From Caballeronia mineralivorans PML1(12) (GTDB lineage: Bacteria; Pseudomonadota; Gammaproteobacteria; Burkholderiales; Burkholderiaceae): DNA of 64,000 nt. The stretch's first letter is position 1. Every line of letters begins with the position of its first letter. Positions 42,301 to 50,550 of the stretch are shown here, one piece after another. Below the pieces are notes generated by a model. That model was given only the letters and a program-made list of their open reading frames with translations, was not told the DNA's origin and did not search any database. The translations under genes were made by a program, and so were the position numbers. The stretch lies in contig NZ_AEJF01000116.1 in the NCBI RefSeq assembly GCF_001028175.1, positions 1 through 64,000 of the forward strand, given 5' to 3'.

Positions 42301-43110
42301 TGCAGGATTCGACCGGTCTTTCAGCAGAGATGTAAAGAGCATCGAGATCGCCGGATCGGAAATGAGTGGCCCAGCGGCGTTCGGCAACGCGGTGATCACC
42401 TTGAGCGAGCGCTCGTGATACGCGCGGGCAGCGGCACGCGCGCCTTCAACATCGCCGGCCCTTATCGCGTCGACGATTCGTTGACGTTCCTTCGACAGGC
42501 GCCCAGCGGTCTTGCGCCAGGCTTCGAAGCGTTTGCCCTGTATCTCTCTGGCCAGCCCGATCTGCATGCTCGCAAGGAACCGGCACAGCGCAACGAGCAG
42601 CGGATTACCCGATGCCGTGACCAGTGCGTTGAGAAACCGCGTCAATCCATCAGCGATTTCTTCCGGCGATACCGCTTGGTCAACCGCAACCAGCGCCTGC
42701 TGCATCGTGTCGACCTCCTGCTCCGTCGCCCTTGCCGCGGCCAGTTCGGCTGCGTAGGTATTCAGCGCGCCGTGTACGCCCAAAACCTGCGCGATGCCAA
42801 TGCGTTCGAGCTGAATCGTCGAGCGCAGCGAATTCGCGATCAATTCATCAGCTCGGACAGTCACGTAGGCACCCTTACCATGCTTGACTTCGACAAGTCC
42901 CGCACTCGAGAGCCCCCTTATGGCCTCGCGAATGGTCGCGACGCTCACGCCGTATTCTTCGACCAGCTCTCGTTCCGCCGGTAATTTTTGGCCGTGCACG
43001 AATTGTCTGCTCAGGATTCGCTGGCTGAGATCGTCGAGAACGCGGTCCGTGACATTGCCGCGGTCGATGCGCCGTGCCGATGGTTGAGGTGCGGTGGACG
43101 ACGTCTTCAT
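42298..43110 (-). CDS. GntR-family (FadR subfamily) regulator
   Basis: The 270-residue protein has an N-terminal winged HTH (VLDDLSQRILSRQFVHGQKL, PAERELVEEYGVSVATIREA, LVEVKHGKGAYVTVR) and an alpha-helical FCD-type effector domain. The ATG at 43110 follows GAGGAAAA; an upstream frame to 43323 lacks a site. FadR-type regulators sense organic acids or CoA esters. It lies with a LysR gene on the same strand, 56 bp apart, facing away from the transporter/cupin/porin set. Confidence 0.9.
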   Translation of the reverse strand: MKTSSTAPQPSARRIDRGNVTDRVLDDLSQRILSRQFVHGQKLPAERELVEEYGVSVATIREAIRGLSSAGLVEVKHGKGAYVTVRADELIANSLRSTIQLERIGIAQVLGVHGALNTYAAELAAARATEQEVDTMQQALVAVDQAVSPEEIADGLTRFLNALVTASGNPLLVALCRFLASMQIGLAREIQGKRFEAWRKTAGRLSKERQRIVDAIRAGDVEGARAAARAYHERSLKVITALPNAAGPLISDPAISMLFTSLLKDRSNPA

Positions 43111-43166
43111 TGGGTAGTTTTCCTCAGTGTTGTCGACTATGTCGCTTTTGACGTGTATGCCTTGCA

Positions 43167-44060
43167 CTACTGTGCGGCGCTCTTGAACAACCGGACGATA
43201 AGGTCGCGAAGCCACACGTTGCCCGGATCGGTCGAATAACGCCGGAACCAATACATGTTGATTTTCATGTCGTGGCGAGAGCCCGGCAGATCGATTTTCC
43301 GATACCCGCCCTTCGGACTCCATTTCTCGAACACATCGCCCACATAGCGCGGCACCACTGCTGCCAATTCATTTTCCGCGAAGATTGCCGGCAGCACCAT
43401 GAAATGCGGAACGGACAGTCGCACGCGGTCCTGCAAGCCATGCTCGACCAAGATCTTCAACGTTTCGGGATGCGACGTAACCACGACGAATTCGAGCTGG
43501 TCAAGCGGACACGCGTGCGCTTCGGTGGTCGGCGGCGCGAGGATCATATAGTCCTCGCAAAACAGATGCTCTGATTGAAACAGCTCGTCGAGCATCGGCA
43601 GATAGCCGAGCGCGAAATCGATCTGCCCGCTTTCGAGCGCCTGCGTCAGCTCGAGGCTGCCCAACTGACATGTCTCGAGACGGACGCCGGGCGCGCTCGC
43701 CTGCAGCTCGCGCACCAATGGCGGCAGGAATATCGCCTCGCCGAAATCGCTCATATGCATCAAAAACGTACGCCGGCCGCTCGCTGGATCGAAGCGCCAA
43801 CCTTCGTCGAACGTCGCCTGCAGATTGCGCATCGCCTGCTGGATCGATGGCGCGATCCGCGTCGCCGCAATCGTCGGCCCCACACCACCGTGCAGCCTCA
43901 CAAAAAGCGGGTCGCCGAACAGCGCGCGCAGGCGTGTCAGACCGTGGCTGACCGACGGCTGCGTGATGCCGAGCCGCACCGCGGCGCGGCTCACGCTGCG
44001 CTCGACGTAGATTGCTTCGAACACCTTCAGAAGATTTAGGTCGACGGAATAGATATTCAT
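43167..44060 (-). CDS. LysR-family regulator (NodD/LinR-like)
   Basis: The 297-residue protein begins MNIYSVDLNLLKVFEAIYVE with HTH SVSRAAVRLGITQPSVSHGL, the DLNLL start typical of the NodD/NahR/LinR/SyrM branch. The effector domain follows. It is divergent from the MFS gene at 44330, with a dyad between them, and probably activates the downstream catabolic set. Confidence 0.9.
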   Translation of the reverse strand: MNIYSVDLNLLKVFEAIYVERSVSRAAVRLGITQPSVSHGLTRLRALFGDPLFVRLHGGVGPTIAATRIAPSIQQAMRNLQATFDEGWRFDPASGRRTFLMHMSDFGEAIFLPPLVRELQASAPGVRLETCQLGSLELTQALESGQIDFALGYLPMLDELFQSEHLFCEDYMILAPPTTEAHACPLDQLEFVVVTSHPETLKILVEHGLQDRVRLSVPHFMVLPAIFAENELAAVVPRYVGDVFEKWSPKGGYRKIDLPGSRHDMKINMYWFRRYSTDPGNVWLRDLIVRLFKSAAQ

Positions 44061-44222
44061 GCTGTCTATATTAGAAATGAACCGCACCGCATGGACAGCG
44101 GTGATTTTGCGCCCTTACACTGAAGTTGTGTTGCCGATTCAGGGCGGAGTACCCTTCACGGGAAGCGTCCAATGTGCCAGCGTTAGCAACGCGATAACTA
44201 TACCCATTCGATCGTGCCGTAG

Positions 44223-44241
44223 CCAGTTATCAGTTAACTGG
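44223..44241. promoter_or_regulatory. Dyad CCAGTTA-N5-TAACTGG
   Basis: A perfect 7-bp inverted repeat with a five-base spacer lies between the divergent LysR (start 44060) and MFS (start 44330) genes, about 90 bp before the MFS start. It may bind the LysR or the adjacent GntR protein. Confidence 0.45.
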
Positions 44242-44329
44242 TGTTCCAAAAAACGCCGTGTTCACTCTTGCTGACGAAGATTGGCAACGTGACATGCCGG
44301 AACGACAGCGCACGCCATACGGAGGAGAC

Positions 44330-45694
44330 ATGAGCTTGAACGAAAAGATGGACTTGGAAGCGTTGATCGATTCGAAGCCGATCAGCCGCTTCCAGATCCT
44401 GGTAATAGGGCTTTGCGCGCTCGTCGCGATGATGGATGGCTTCGATATGCAATCTATCGCGTTCGTCGCTCCGGAAATCGTAGGCGCGTGGAAGATCGCG
44501 CCCGCGGTGATCGGCTTGGTATTTGGCGCTGGACTACTCGGGGGTTTGATCGGCGCAGTGATATTCGGGCGCATCGGCGATAGCAAAGGTCGCAAACCGA
44601 CGCTGCTTTGCGCGATCCTGCTCGTCGCAATCGGCTCGTTTGCCACGCCGTTTTCGTCGTCGATCACGACGCTGATCGTCGCCTTGTTCTTTACCGGCAT
44701 AGGTCTCGGCGGCGCGATGCCGAATTTCATCGCGCTGGCCTCCGAGTATTCCCCGAGTCGCCGCAGAGCCACGCTGGTCGCGCTGATGTTCTGCGGCTTT
44801 CCACTTGGCGCGGTGATCGGCGGCCTGGTGTCTGCCCGACTCATCCCGTTGTTCGGCTGGACAAGCGTGTTCGTCGCAGGCGGCGTGTTCTCGCTGCTGA
44901 TCCTGCCGCTCGTTGCGACACGCATTCCGGAGTCCGCACGTTTTCTCGGGCTGCGCAACGATCGCATGAAGGTATTGCCCATCGTCACCCGGATGGGCTA
45001 CGCGGATACGTGGAACGGCGATGTCGGCGCCGCCGCGCGCGGGCATTCGTCGGTCGCGCGCCTGCTCGCCGACGGACGCGCACCGGGAACAATCCTGCTG
45101 TGGATCATTTCGTTCCTCAGCATGTTCATGCTCTACATGCTGATCAACTGGATCCCGATGATGGCGCGCCGCAGCGGCCTGGGCATCGAAAGCGCGGTTG
45201 TCGCGGTCTCGATGCTGAACCTCGGCGGCATCATCGGCAGCGTCACGCTTGGTCGCCTGTCGGACAGTACCCGGAGTCCTGCCATTGTCCTCGGCGGCTC
45301 ATACATGGTCGGCGCCGCGATGATCGCATTGATCGGCCACGCGGTTCACTCGGGCCTCGCGCTCTGCTCGGTCGCGTTCCTCGCCGGCTGCTTCAGCATG
45401 GGTGCGCAGCTCTGCACGGTCGCGCTGTGCGCCAACTTCTACGACACCTTTTTGCGCGCGACAGGGATCGGCTGCTCGATGGCTGCCGGACGCATCGGCG
45501 CAATCGTCGGGCCGGTCTTTGGCGGCATGCTGCTCGCCGCCGGAACCGGCGCGCCATCGCTGTTCGCGATGGCCGGCGTGACCTCGCTCGGCGCCGGTGC
45601 GGCAGTCCTCACAATGGGACTGCTCGTGATGCGGCCCCGCGAGCACGCGAGCAAGCGGACGGGCGCGAACACCGTCGCGCGTGAGTCGACCTGA
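44330..45694 (+). CDS. MFS transporter, aromatic acid:H+ symporter (AAHS) type
   Basis: The 454-residue protein has twelve transmembrane segments and the AAHS signature MMDGFDMQSIAFVAPEI in the first helix, plus GRIGDSKGRKPTLL in the loop after the second. AAHS carriers (PcaK, BenK) import 4-hydroxybenzoate and similar acids. GGAGGAG precedes the start. It is a paralogue of the carrier at 48870-50228. It opens the co-directional set with the bicupin gene 55 bp downstream. Confidence 0.88.
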   Translation: MSLNEKMDLEALIDSKPISRFQILVIGLCALVAMMDGFDMQSIAFVAPEIVGAWKIAPAVIGLVFGAGLLGGLIGAVIFGRIGDSKGRKPTLLCAILLVAIGSFATPFSSSITTLIVALFFTGIGLGGAMPNFIALASEYSPSRRRATLVALMFCGFPLGAVIGGLVSARLIPLFGWTSVFVAGGVFSLLILPLVATRIPESARFLGLRNDRMKVLPIVTRMGYADTWNGDVGAAARGHSSVARLLADGRAPGTILLWIISFLSMFMLYMLINWIPMMARRSGLGIESAVVAVSMLNLGGIIGSVTLGRLSDSTRSPAIVLGGSYMVGAAMIALIGHAVHSGLALCSVAFLAGCFSMGAQLCTVALCANFYDTFLRATGIGCSMAAGRIGAIVGPVFGGMLLAAGTGAPSLFAMAGVTSLGAGAAVLTMGLLVMRPREHASKRTGANTVAREST

Positions 45695-45749
45695 GACACG
45701 ACCTGAGACACGACAGCAGCAGATATCACCAAACCGGAGTATAGAGACA

Positions 45750-46652
45750 ATGAAGATCGTTTCGTTTGACAACACCGAATGGGCCAACGACCATCCGCTC
45801 GGCACTATCCTGTTCAAGCATCTACTCAGCGGCGAGCCGGATTCCCCAGATAACTTCATGTATATCCTGGGCCGGCAGGACGGCGATTTCTCGATGCCGA
45901 CGCATCGGCACAACTTCGATCAGATCCGCCTGCCGATCCGCGGCGACATGAATCTGGGCCGCACCGGCGTGCTGCACGAGAACGAGATCGGTTACTTTCC
46001 CGAAGGACTCGCGTACGGGCCGCAGGATGACCCGCTCGGCGACACGGCGCCTGGTGAGCGTCTGCAGTTGGTGCTGCAGTTCGGCGGCGCATCGGGCTAT
46101 GGGTTCATGAGCATCGAGCGGCGCCGTAAGGCTCGTGACGAGCTCGCCGCGATCGGCAAATTTGCTGGCCCGTTCTATCACTGGCCGGATGGGAAAAAAG
46201 ACTGGGCGCTGAGCGCAATCTGGAAGCGGGCGTTCGGCAGCACCCTCAAATATCCGCGCCCGCGCTACAAGAACGTTATCTTCATCGACCCGAGCTCGTT
46301 CAACTGGCTGCCGATCGCGGACGCCAAAGGCGTCGAGCACAAATACATGGGTGCGTTCTCGGAACGCGGTGTGTGGATCGAGATGATCAGGATGCATCCG
46401 GATACGGTCTGGACGTCGGCCGATTCCCGTGGCCCGCGCCTGTTTACTGTGCTCGACGGTCATGGAGATGTACAGGGACAACCGCTCGGCTATCTGAGCG
46501 CGCTCCAGGTCGAGCCCGGCGAAACGGTGACGCTGCGCGCGACGCAGGAGATGTCGCTGTTCCTCGTCGGTTTGCCGCCGGTTCAACTGCCGGAAGTCGA
46601 GTCGATCCAATACGACGAAGACGCACTTCCGGAAAAAGCTGACGTCAATTGA
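45750..46652 (+). CDS. Bicupin protein of unknown function
   Basis: The 300-residue protein has an N-terminal cupin with metal-binding-like residues (PTHRHNFDQIRLPIRGDMNL and EIGYFPEGLAYGPQ) and a second, degenerate cupin near residues 195-285 (GVWIEMIRMHPDTVWTSADS, LFTVLDGHGDVQGQPLGYLS, LQVEPGETVTLRA). Such two-cupin proteins include ring-cleaving dioxygenases and sugar or ligand binders; I cannot assign one. It is flanked by the MFS carrier and the GlcG-like gene on the same strand, so a catabolic role is likely. Confidence 0.7.
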   Translation: MKIVSFDNTEWANDHPLGTILFKHLLSGEPDSPDNFMYILGRQDGDFSMPTHRHNFDQIRLPIRGDMNLGRTGVLHENEIGYFPEGLAYGPQDDPLGDTAPGERLQLVLQFGGASGYGFMSIERRRKARDELAAIGKFAGPFYHWPDGKKDWALSAIWKRAFGSTLKYPRPRYKNVIFIDPSSFNWLPIADAKGVEHKYMGAFSERGVWIEMIRMHPDTVWTSADSRGPRLFTVLDGHGDVQGQPLGYLSALQVEPGETVTLRATQEMSLFLVGLPPVQLPEVESIQYDEDALPEKADVN

Positions 46653-46746
46653 TGCACTCTCCGTCGCGCGCGTCTGTCGCAAAACCTGAAGTGGCTGCCG
46701 TGCATCGCGCGCGCGGTCGATCTTCTCATACCTTTGAGGTACTTCG

Positions 46747-47178
46747 ATGCAAGCTTTATCGCTGAGTCTGGCTTCCCGAATCGTCGATCTCGCTCTCGAG
46801 AAAGCGAGAGCGATCGACTGCAAGCCCCTGACCGTGGCTGTACTCGATACGGGCGGTCATCTGCTCGTTCTCAAGCGCGAGGATGGCTCCGGCATTCTGC
46901 GTCCGCAGATCGCGATCGCGAAGGCATGGGGCGTGCTCGGCATGGGGCTCGGCGGTCGCACGCTCGCCGAGCGAGCCACCGCGGCGCCCGCATTCTTCTC
47001 CGCGCTCGGCGACATTTCGGGCGGCCGCATGGCGCCTGTGCCGGGCGGCGTGCTGCTGCGCGATGGCGGCGGGAATTTGCTCGGCTCTGTCGGCATCAGC
47101 GGTGACACCTCGGATACCGACGAAACTTGCGCCGTGTTTGCGATCGAAAGCAGCGGTCTGAAGGCTGACCCGGGCTGA
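46747..47178 (+). CDS. GlcG/HbpS-family heme-degrading-like protein
   Basis: The 143-residue protein has the GlcG/HbpS pattern: ALEKARAIDCKPLTVAVLDT-GG, then GILRPQIAIAKAW, ISGGRMAPVPGGVLLRDGGG and GSVGISGDTSDTDE. GAGGT precedes the ATG. Family members are small octameric proteins found beside glycolate, propanediol and many catabolic genes, with unclear function. It is in line with the cupin upstream and the porin downstream. Confidence 0.85.
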   Translation: MQALSLSLASRIVDLALEKARAIDCKPLTVAVLDTGGHLLVLKREDGSGILRPQIAIAKAWGVLGMGLGGRTLAERATAAPAFFSALGDISGGRMAPVPGGVLLRDGGGNLLGSVGISGDTSDTDETCAVFAIESSGLKADPG

Positions 47179-47289
47179 AGTACAGCCGAGCGGGATCGCG
47201 GCGAGAACGTTCGTCTCGGCTCGTAAGGTATTTATCCGGTAATTTAAAAAACAACGACCGGGAAGAATAATTATATTTAGGAGACCTTT

Positions 47290-48363
47290 ATGATAAAAAA
47301 GCTGATTTACCTGCTTGGCATTGCAGTCTGTGCGCCCGCTTTTGCGCAAAGCAGCGTCACGTTATACGGCATTCTAGATTCAGGCATTACGTTCACGTCG
47401 AATCAAAGCGGGAAAAGCAATGTGTTTTTCCAAAGCGGGACGATGGTGCCGACGGTGCTTGGCTTTCGCGGCACCGAAGATCTGGGCGGAGGACTCCAGG
47501 CGATCTTCAAGCTCGTCGACAATTTCAACGATGGAACCGGTGCGATGGTAAACGGCGCCCTGTTCGGCAAGGAAGCATGGGTGGGTCTGCAAGACGCTAA
47601 GTTCGGTACGCTGACCGCCGGCAATCAATTCGACTTCATGTTCAAGTACATGACGATTGACCGCTGGGGAATCATGCTGAAGTACAACCCGGTCTACTAC
47701 ACACAGCAGGGGCCGTTCGCGAAGCTCAACCTGCCAAACGGTGCAATGGACTTCGACCGGACCGCGGGCAGCATAACGACGAACAACTCAGTCTCCTATG
47801 AAACCCCGAATTACAACGGCCTGAAGTTCGGCGCCATGTATGCGTTCGGCGGTCAGACGGGGGCCTTCGGCCAGGACAGCACCCAAAGCCTGGGGCTGCG
47901 CTACGGCAATGCGGCCGTCACGCTGGACGCGGCCTACACATACGCGAAGTTCGCGAACATCAACAACGGCAACAACGGGATCAGGAACTGGGGAATTGGC
48001 GGCCGCGTTTTAGTGTACGACGCACTCGTTGACGCCATGTTCACGAACACCGAAAACACCTATAACGGCGCACGCGTCAATGTGTACGAAGTCGGCGGCT
48101 TCTACCCGTTCACGCCGGCAGACGAGATCACTTTGAGCTACCAGTTCGATCAGGGTAACGCAGTGCTGAGCGACAACAAGGCGCACCAGGTGAGCCTGAC
48201 GTATGCGCACGATCTGTCGAAGAAAACTTTCGTCTACGCAACGGTGATCCGGCAATGGGTCAGTGGCGATGGACAAGCGCTCGCGTCGATCATTGGCTCG
48301 GGCGGAACGTCGTCGGGCAGTACTCAGACGCTGTGCCGGATCGGCATGACGATACGGTTCTGA
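47290..48363 (+). CDS. Outer-membrane porin (Gram-negative OmpC-like)
   Basis: The 357-residue protein has a signal peptide (MIKKLIYLLGIAVCAPAFAQ) and a mature start SSVTLYGILDSGI typical of Burkholderia trimeric porins. Alternating beta strands run throughout, and it ends in ...GMTIRF with a terminal Phe, the outer-membrane insertion signal. AGGAG lies seven bases before the ATG after an AT-rich leader. It is probably the outer-membrane entry for the substrate taken up by the flanking MFS carriers. Confidence 0.92.
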   Translation: MIKKLIYLLGIAVCAPAFAQSSVTLYGILDSGITFTSNQSGKSNVFFQSGTMVPTVLGFRGTEDLGGGLQAIFKLVDNFNDGTGAMVNGALFGKEAWVGLQDAKFGTLTAGNQFDFMFKYMTIDRWGIMLKYNPVYYTQQGPFAKLNLPNGAMDFDRTAGSITTNNSVSYETPNYNGLKFGAMYAFGGQTGAFGQDSTQSLGLRYGNAAVTLDAAYTYAKFANINNGNNGIRNWGIGGRVLVYDALVDAMFTNTENTYNGARVNVYEVGGFYPFTPADEITLSYQFDQGNAVLSDNKAHQVSLTYAHDLSKKTFVYATVIRQWVSGDGQALASIIGSGGTSSGSTQTLCRIGMTIRF

Positions 48364-48397
48364 GCGCATCGGCGCAAATCCCTCGATGAGGAAAACG

Positions 48398-48841
48398 ATG
48401 TCCGGAGCGCTCGCACCGGGCCAACAGGGGAAACCGGAATTGAAACAAGAAGACATCAATGCGATCGAGCAGCTGTTGAGCGATTTCGCCTGGTATGCGG
48501 ATCGGGGCAATGGCGAGTCGATGGCGAAACTGTTTGTGCCGGACGGGGTGCTGCACGTCGGCGGCCAGCAACTGGCCGGACGCGATGCAATCGCGCGAGA
48601 TTGCGAACGCCGACATGCGGAACCGGGACGCAAGACCCGGCACGTCTGGTCGAATCTGCGGGTCGAGAGCGAGGACGCCGGCGGCGCGCGCACGACTGCC
48701 GTGCAGATAACGTTTGAGCAGCGTGACCCGAATGGAACGGTGCATACGCGCGTCAACGATCTGCTCGACACGCTGCGCCGCGTGAAGTCCGGTGTATGGC
48801 TGATAGAAAACCGGGTGATTCAACGCGAAATCGCGTTCTAG
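48398..48841 (+). CDS. NTF2/SnoaL-like protein
   Basis: The 147-residue protein has the cone-shaped NTF2-like pattern: LKQEDINAIEQLLSDFAWYA, ADRGNGESMAKLFVPDGVLH and the C-terminal strand VWLIENRVIQREIAF. Members include ketosteroid-isomerase-like enzymes and ring-hydroxylating dioxygenase beta-type subunits. GAGGA fits the ATG at 48398; an ATG at 48386 is the alternative. It sits between the porin and the second MFS carrier. Confidence 0.78.
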   Translation: MSGALAPGQQGKPELKQEDINAIEQLLSDFAWYADRGNGESMAKLFVPDGVLHVGGQQLAGRDAIARDCERRHAEPGRKTRHVWSNLRVESEDAGGARTTAVQITFEQRDPNGTVHTRVNDLLDTLRRVKSGVWLIENRVIQREIAF

Positions 48842-48869
48842 TCCATCCATTCCCGACCAAAGGAAAGCC

Positions 48870-50228
48870 ATGAATGGCAGCAACAGCCTGACGATCGAGT
48901 CGGCCCTCGATGCGGGCCATCTTTCGCGATTGCAGATCTGGATCATGGTGCTATGCGGCGCAATCGCGCTAATCGACGGATTCGATACGCAGGCGATCGC
49001 GTTCGTTGCTCCACATATCGCCAGCGCGTGGCGGGTCGCGCCATCTTCATTCGGCCCGGTGTTCGGCGCGGGGCTGCTCGGCAGTTTCGCTGGCGCGCTG
49101 ATCATGGGACCGCTCGGAGACCGTATCGGCCGTAAGCCGGCATTGCTCCTCTCAGTGTCGATCTTCGCGGCAGGATCGCTGATCACCGCGTTCGTCTCGT
49201 CCGTCGGTGTTCTCATCGGAATGCGGTTTGTCACTGGCTTTGGGCTCGGCGGCGCGCTGCCGTGCTTCATTGCGCTCGCATCTGAATACGCGCCGAAGCG
49301 CCGGCGCGAATCGCTGGTATCGCTGATGTTTTGCGGCTTTCCAGTCGGCGCAGTGATCGGTGGCCTGGTTTCTGAAGGCATGGTCTCGCTGTGGGGCTGG
49401 CAGAGCGTCTTCATCGCCGGAGGGCTGTTGCCGATCGCAATCGCTGCGGTCTTCATACCGGTCGTTCCGGAGTCGATCGGTCATCTCGCAAGTCGCGGAA
49501 GATTCGCCGAAATACGCCAGATACTGGCGCGGATGGGGCTCAGCGCGAGCGACGACCTGATGCGTGCACCCCCGCCCTTGCGCGTCACCGTATCGAGGTT
49601 GTTCGCCGAGAAGCGCGCTGCCGGCACGCTACTGCTTTGGGCCACGCTGTTCCTCAGCTTGCTGCTGACTTATCTCCTGATCAACTGGATACCGCTGGTC
49701 GCGCGCGCAGTTGGCGCGAACGTCAGGGCCGCCGTGATCGCGGTGTCGCTGCTGAATCTGGGCGCGGTGTGCGGTTGCCTCGTGATCGGATGGCTCGCGG
49801 ACCGCTATCCGCCGCCGCGCGTGATCGGCTGCGCATACGCAGCGGGCGCAGTTGCGATCTTTCTGATCGGGCAGACTCAGCATTCGGCAGTGTTGTTGTG
49901 TGCAACCGCATTTTTTGCCGGAGTACTGAGCATCGGCGCACAGATGTGCACCGTATCTTTCTGTGCGAGCTTCTACGACACGACAGTGCGTTCGACCGGC
50001 GTCGGCTGGGCGATGGGGATAGGCCGCTTCGGCGCGATCGTCGGGCCGGTGCTCGGTGGCCTCCTGCTAAGCGCTGGAGTAGACGCAGCCGCGCTGTTCG
50101 TGACCGCCGCAGCCGTGTCAATAGGAGCAGGCGGCGTGATGTGGGTGATGGCGCTCACTGTGTCCGACGACCCGGAACACCCCGGCAGGTTTGCGCGGGT
50201 GTCGTCGAAACGCCACCTTGCCGACTAA
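48870..50228 (+). CDS. MFS transporter, AAHS type (second copy)
   Basis: The 452-residue protein has the AAHS signature LIDGFDTQAIAFVAPHI and MGPLGDRIGRKPALL. It is clearly related to the carrier at 44330-45694 along its length (shared ALASEY, MFCGFP, NWIP, RSTGVGW/RATGIGC). AAAGGA precedes the start. Two close carriers bracketing one catabolic set suggest duplication with specialisation for different acids. Confidence 0.88.
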   Translation: MNGSNSLTIESALDAGHLSRLQIWIMVLCGAIALIDGFDTQAIAFVAPHIASAWRVAPSSFGPVFGAGLLGSFAGALIMGPLGDRIGRKPALLLSVSIFAAGSLITAFVSSVGVLIGMRFVTGFGLGGALPCFIALASEYAPKRRRESLVSLMFCGFPVGAVIGGLVSEGMVSLWGWQSVFIAGGLLPIAIAAVFIPVVPESIGHLASRGRFAEIRQILARMGLSASDDLMRAPPPLRVTVSRLFAEKRAAGTLLLWATLFLSLLLTYLLINWIPLVARAVGANVRAAVIAVSLLNLGAVCGCLVIGWLADRYPPPRVIGCAYAAGAVAIFLIGQTQHSAVLLCATAFFAGVLSIGAQMCTVSFCASFYDTTVRSTGVGWAMGIGRFGAIVGPVLGGLLLSAGVDAAALFVTAAAVSIGAGGVMWVMALTVSDDPEHPGRFARVSSKRHLAD

Positions 50229-50311
50229 CCCGACAGATGTGGCAGCCACGTCGTTGCCCACACTCCCTCGTGGCATTGCCACGTGTTCGGGCAGTCGCAT
50301 AAGATCGAGCG

Positions 50312-50464
50312 ATGAAGATCGGTAATGGCGAACAGCTGCTGGCTATCGTTCCGGCACGCGCACTCGTGGTGGTTGTCGCGGCCGGAAATTACAACGACCC
50401 GAACGACTGGCAAGTACCCGACGAAGTACTGCGCCATTTTGTGCTGCCCGGCCTCAAGGCGTGA
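50312..50464 (+). pseudogene. C-terminal fragment of a serine hydrolase
   Basis: A 50-residue frame reads MKIGNGEQLLAIVPARALVV, VVAAGNYNDPNDWQVPDEVL and RHFVLPGLKA before the stop. GNGEQ...VP...VVV.AGNY...P is the C-terminal strand-helix end of beta-lactamase-family serine hydrolases. No catalytic motif remains. It is distinct from the fragment near 42.1 kb. A short hairpin (CGTGGC-ATT-GCCACG) lies just upstream, and the 86 bp after it show nothing. Confidence 0.55.
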
Positions 50465-50550
50465 CGTGCCTATTCGTGCGTGCTCCACGACCAACTTCTT
50501 CGCTATAAGAGTCGTGATGTACCTGAGACATCTCGACTGACACGCAACGC

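Noticed and set aside
45822..46823. 333-residue minus-strand frame
   Set aside because: It is antisense to the bicupin gene and has no ribosome binding site or family match.
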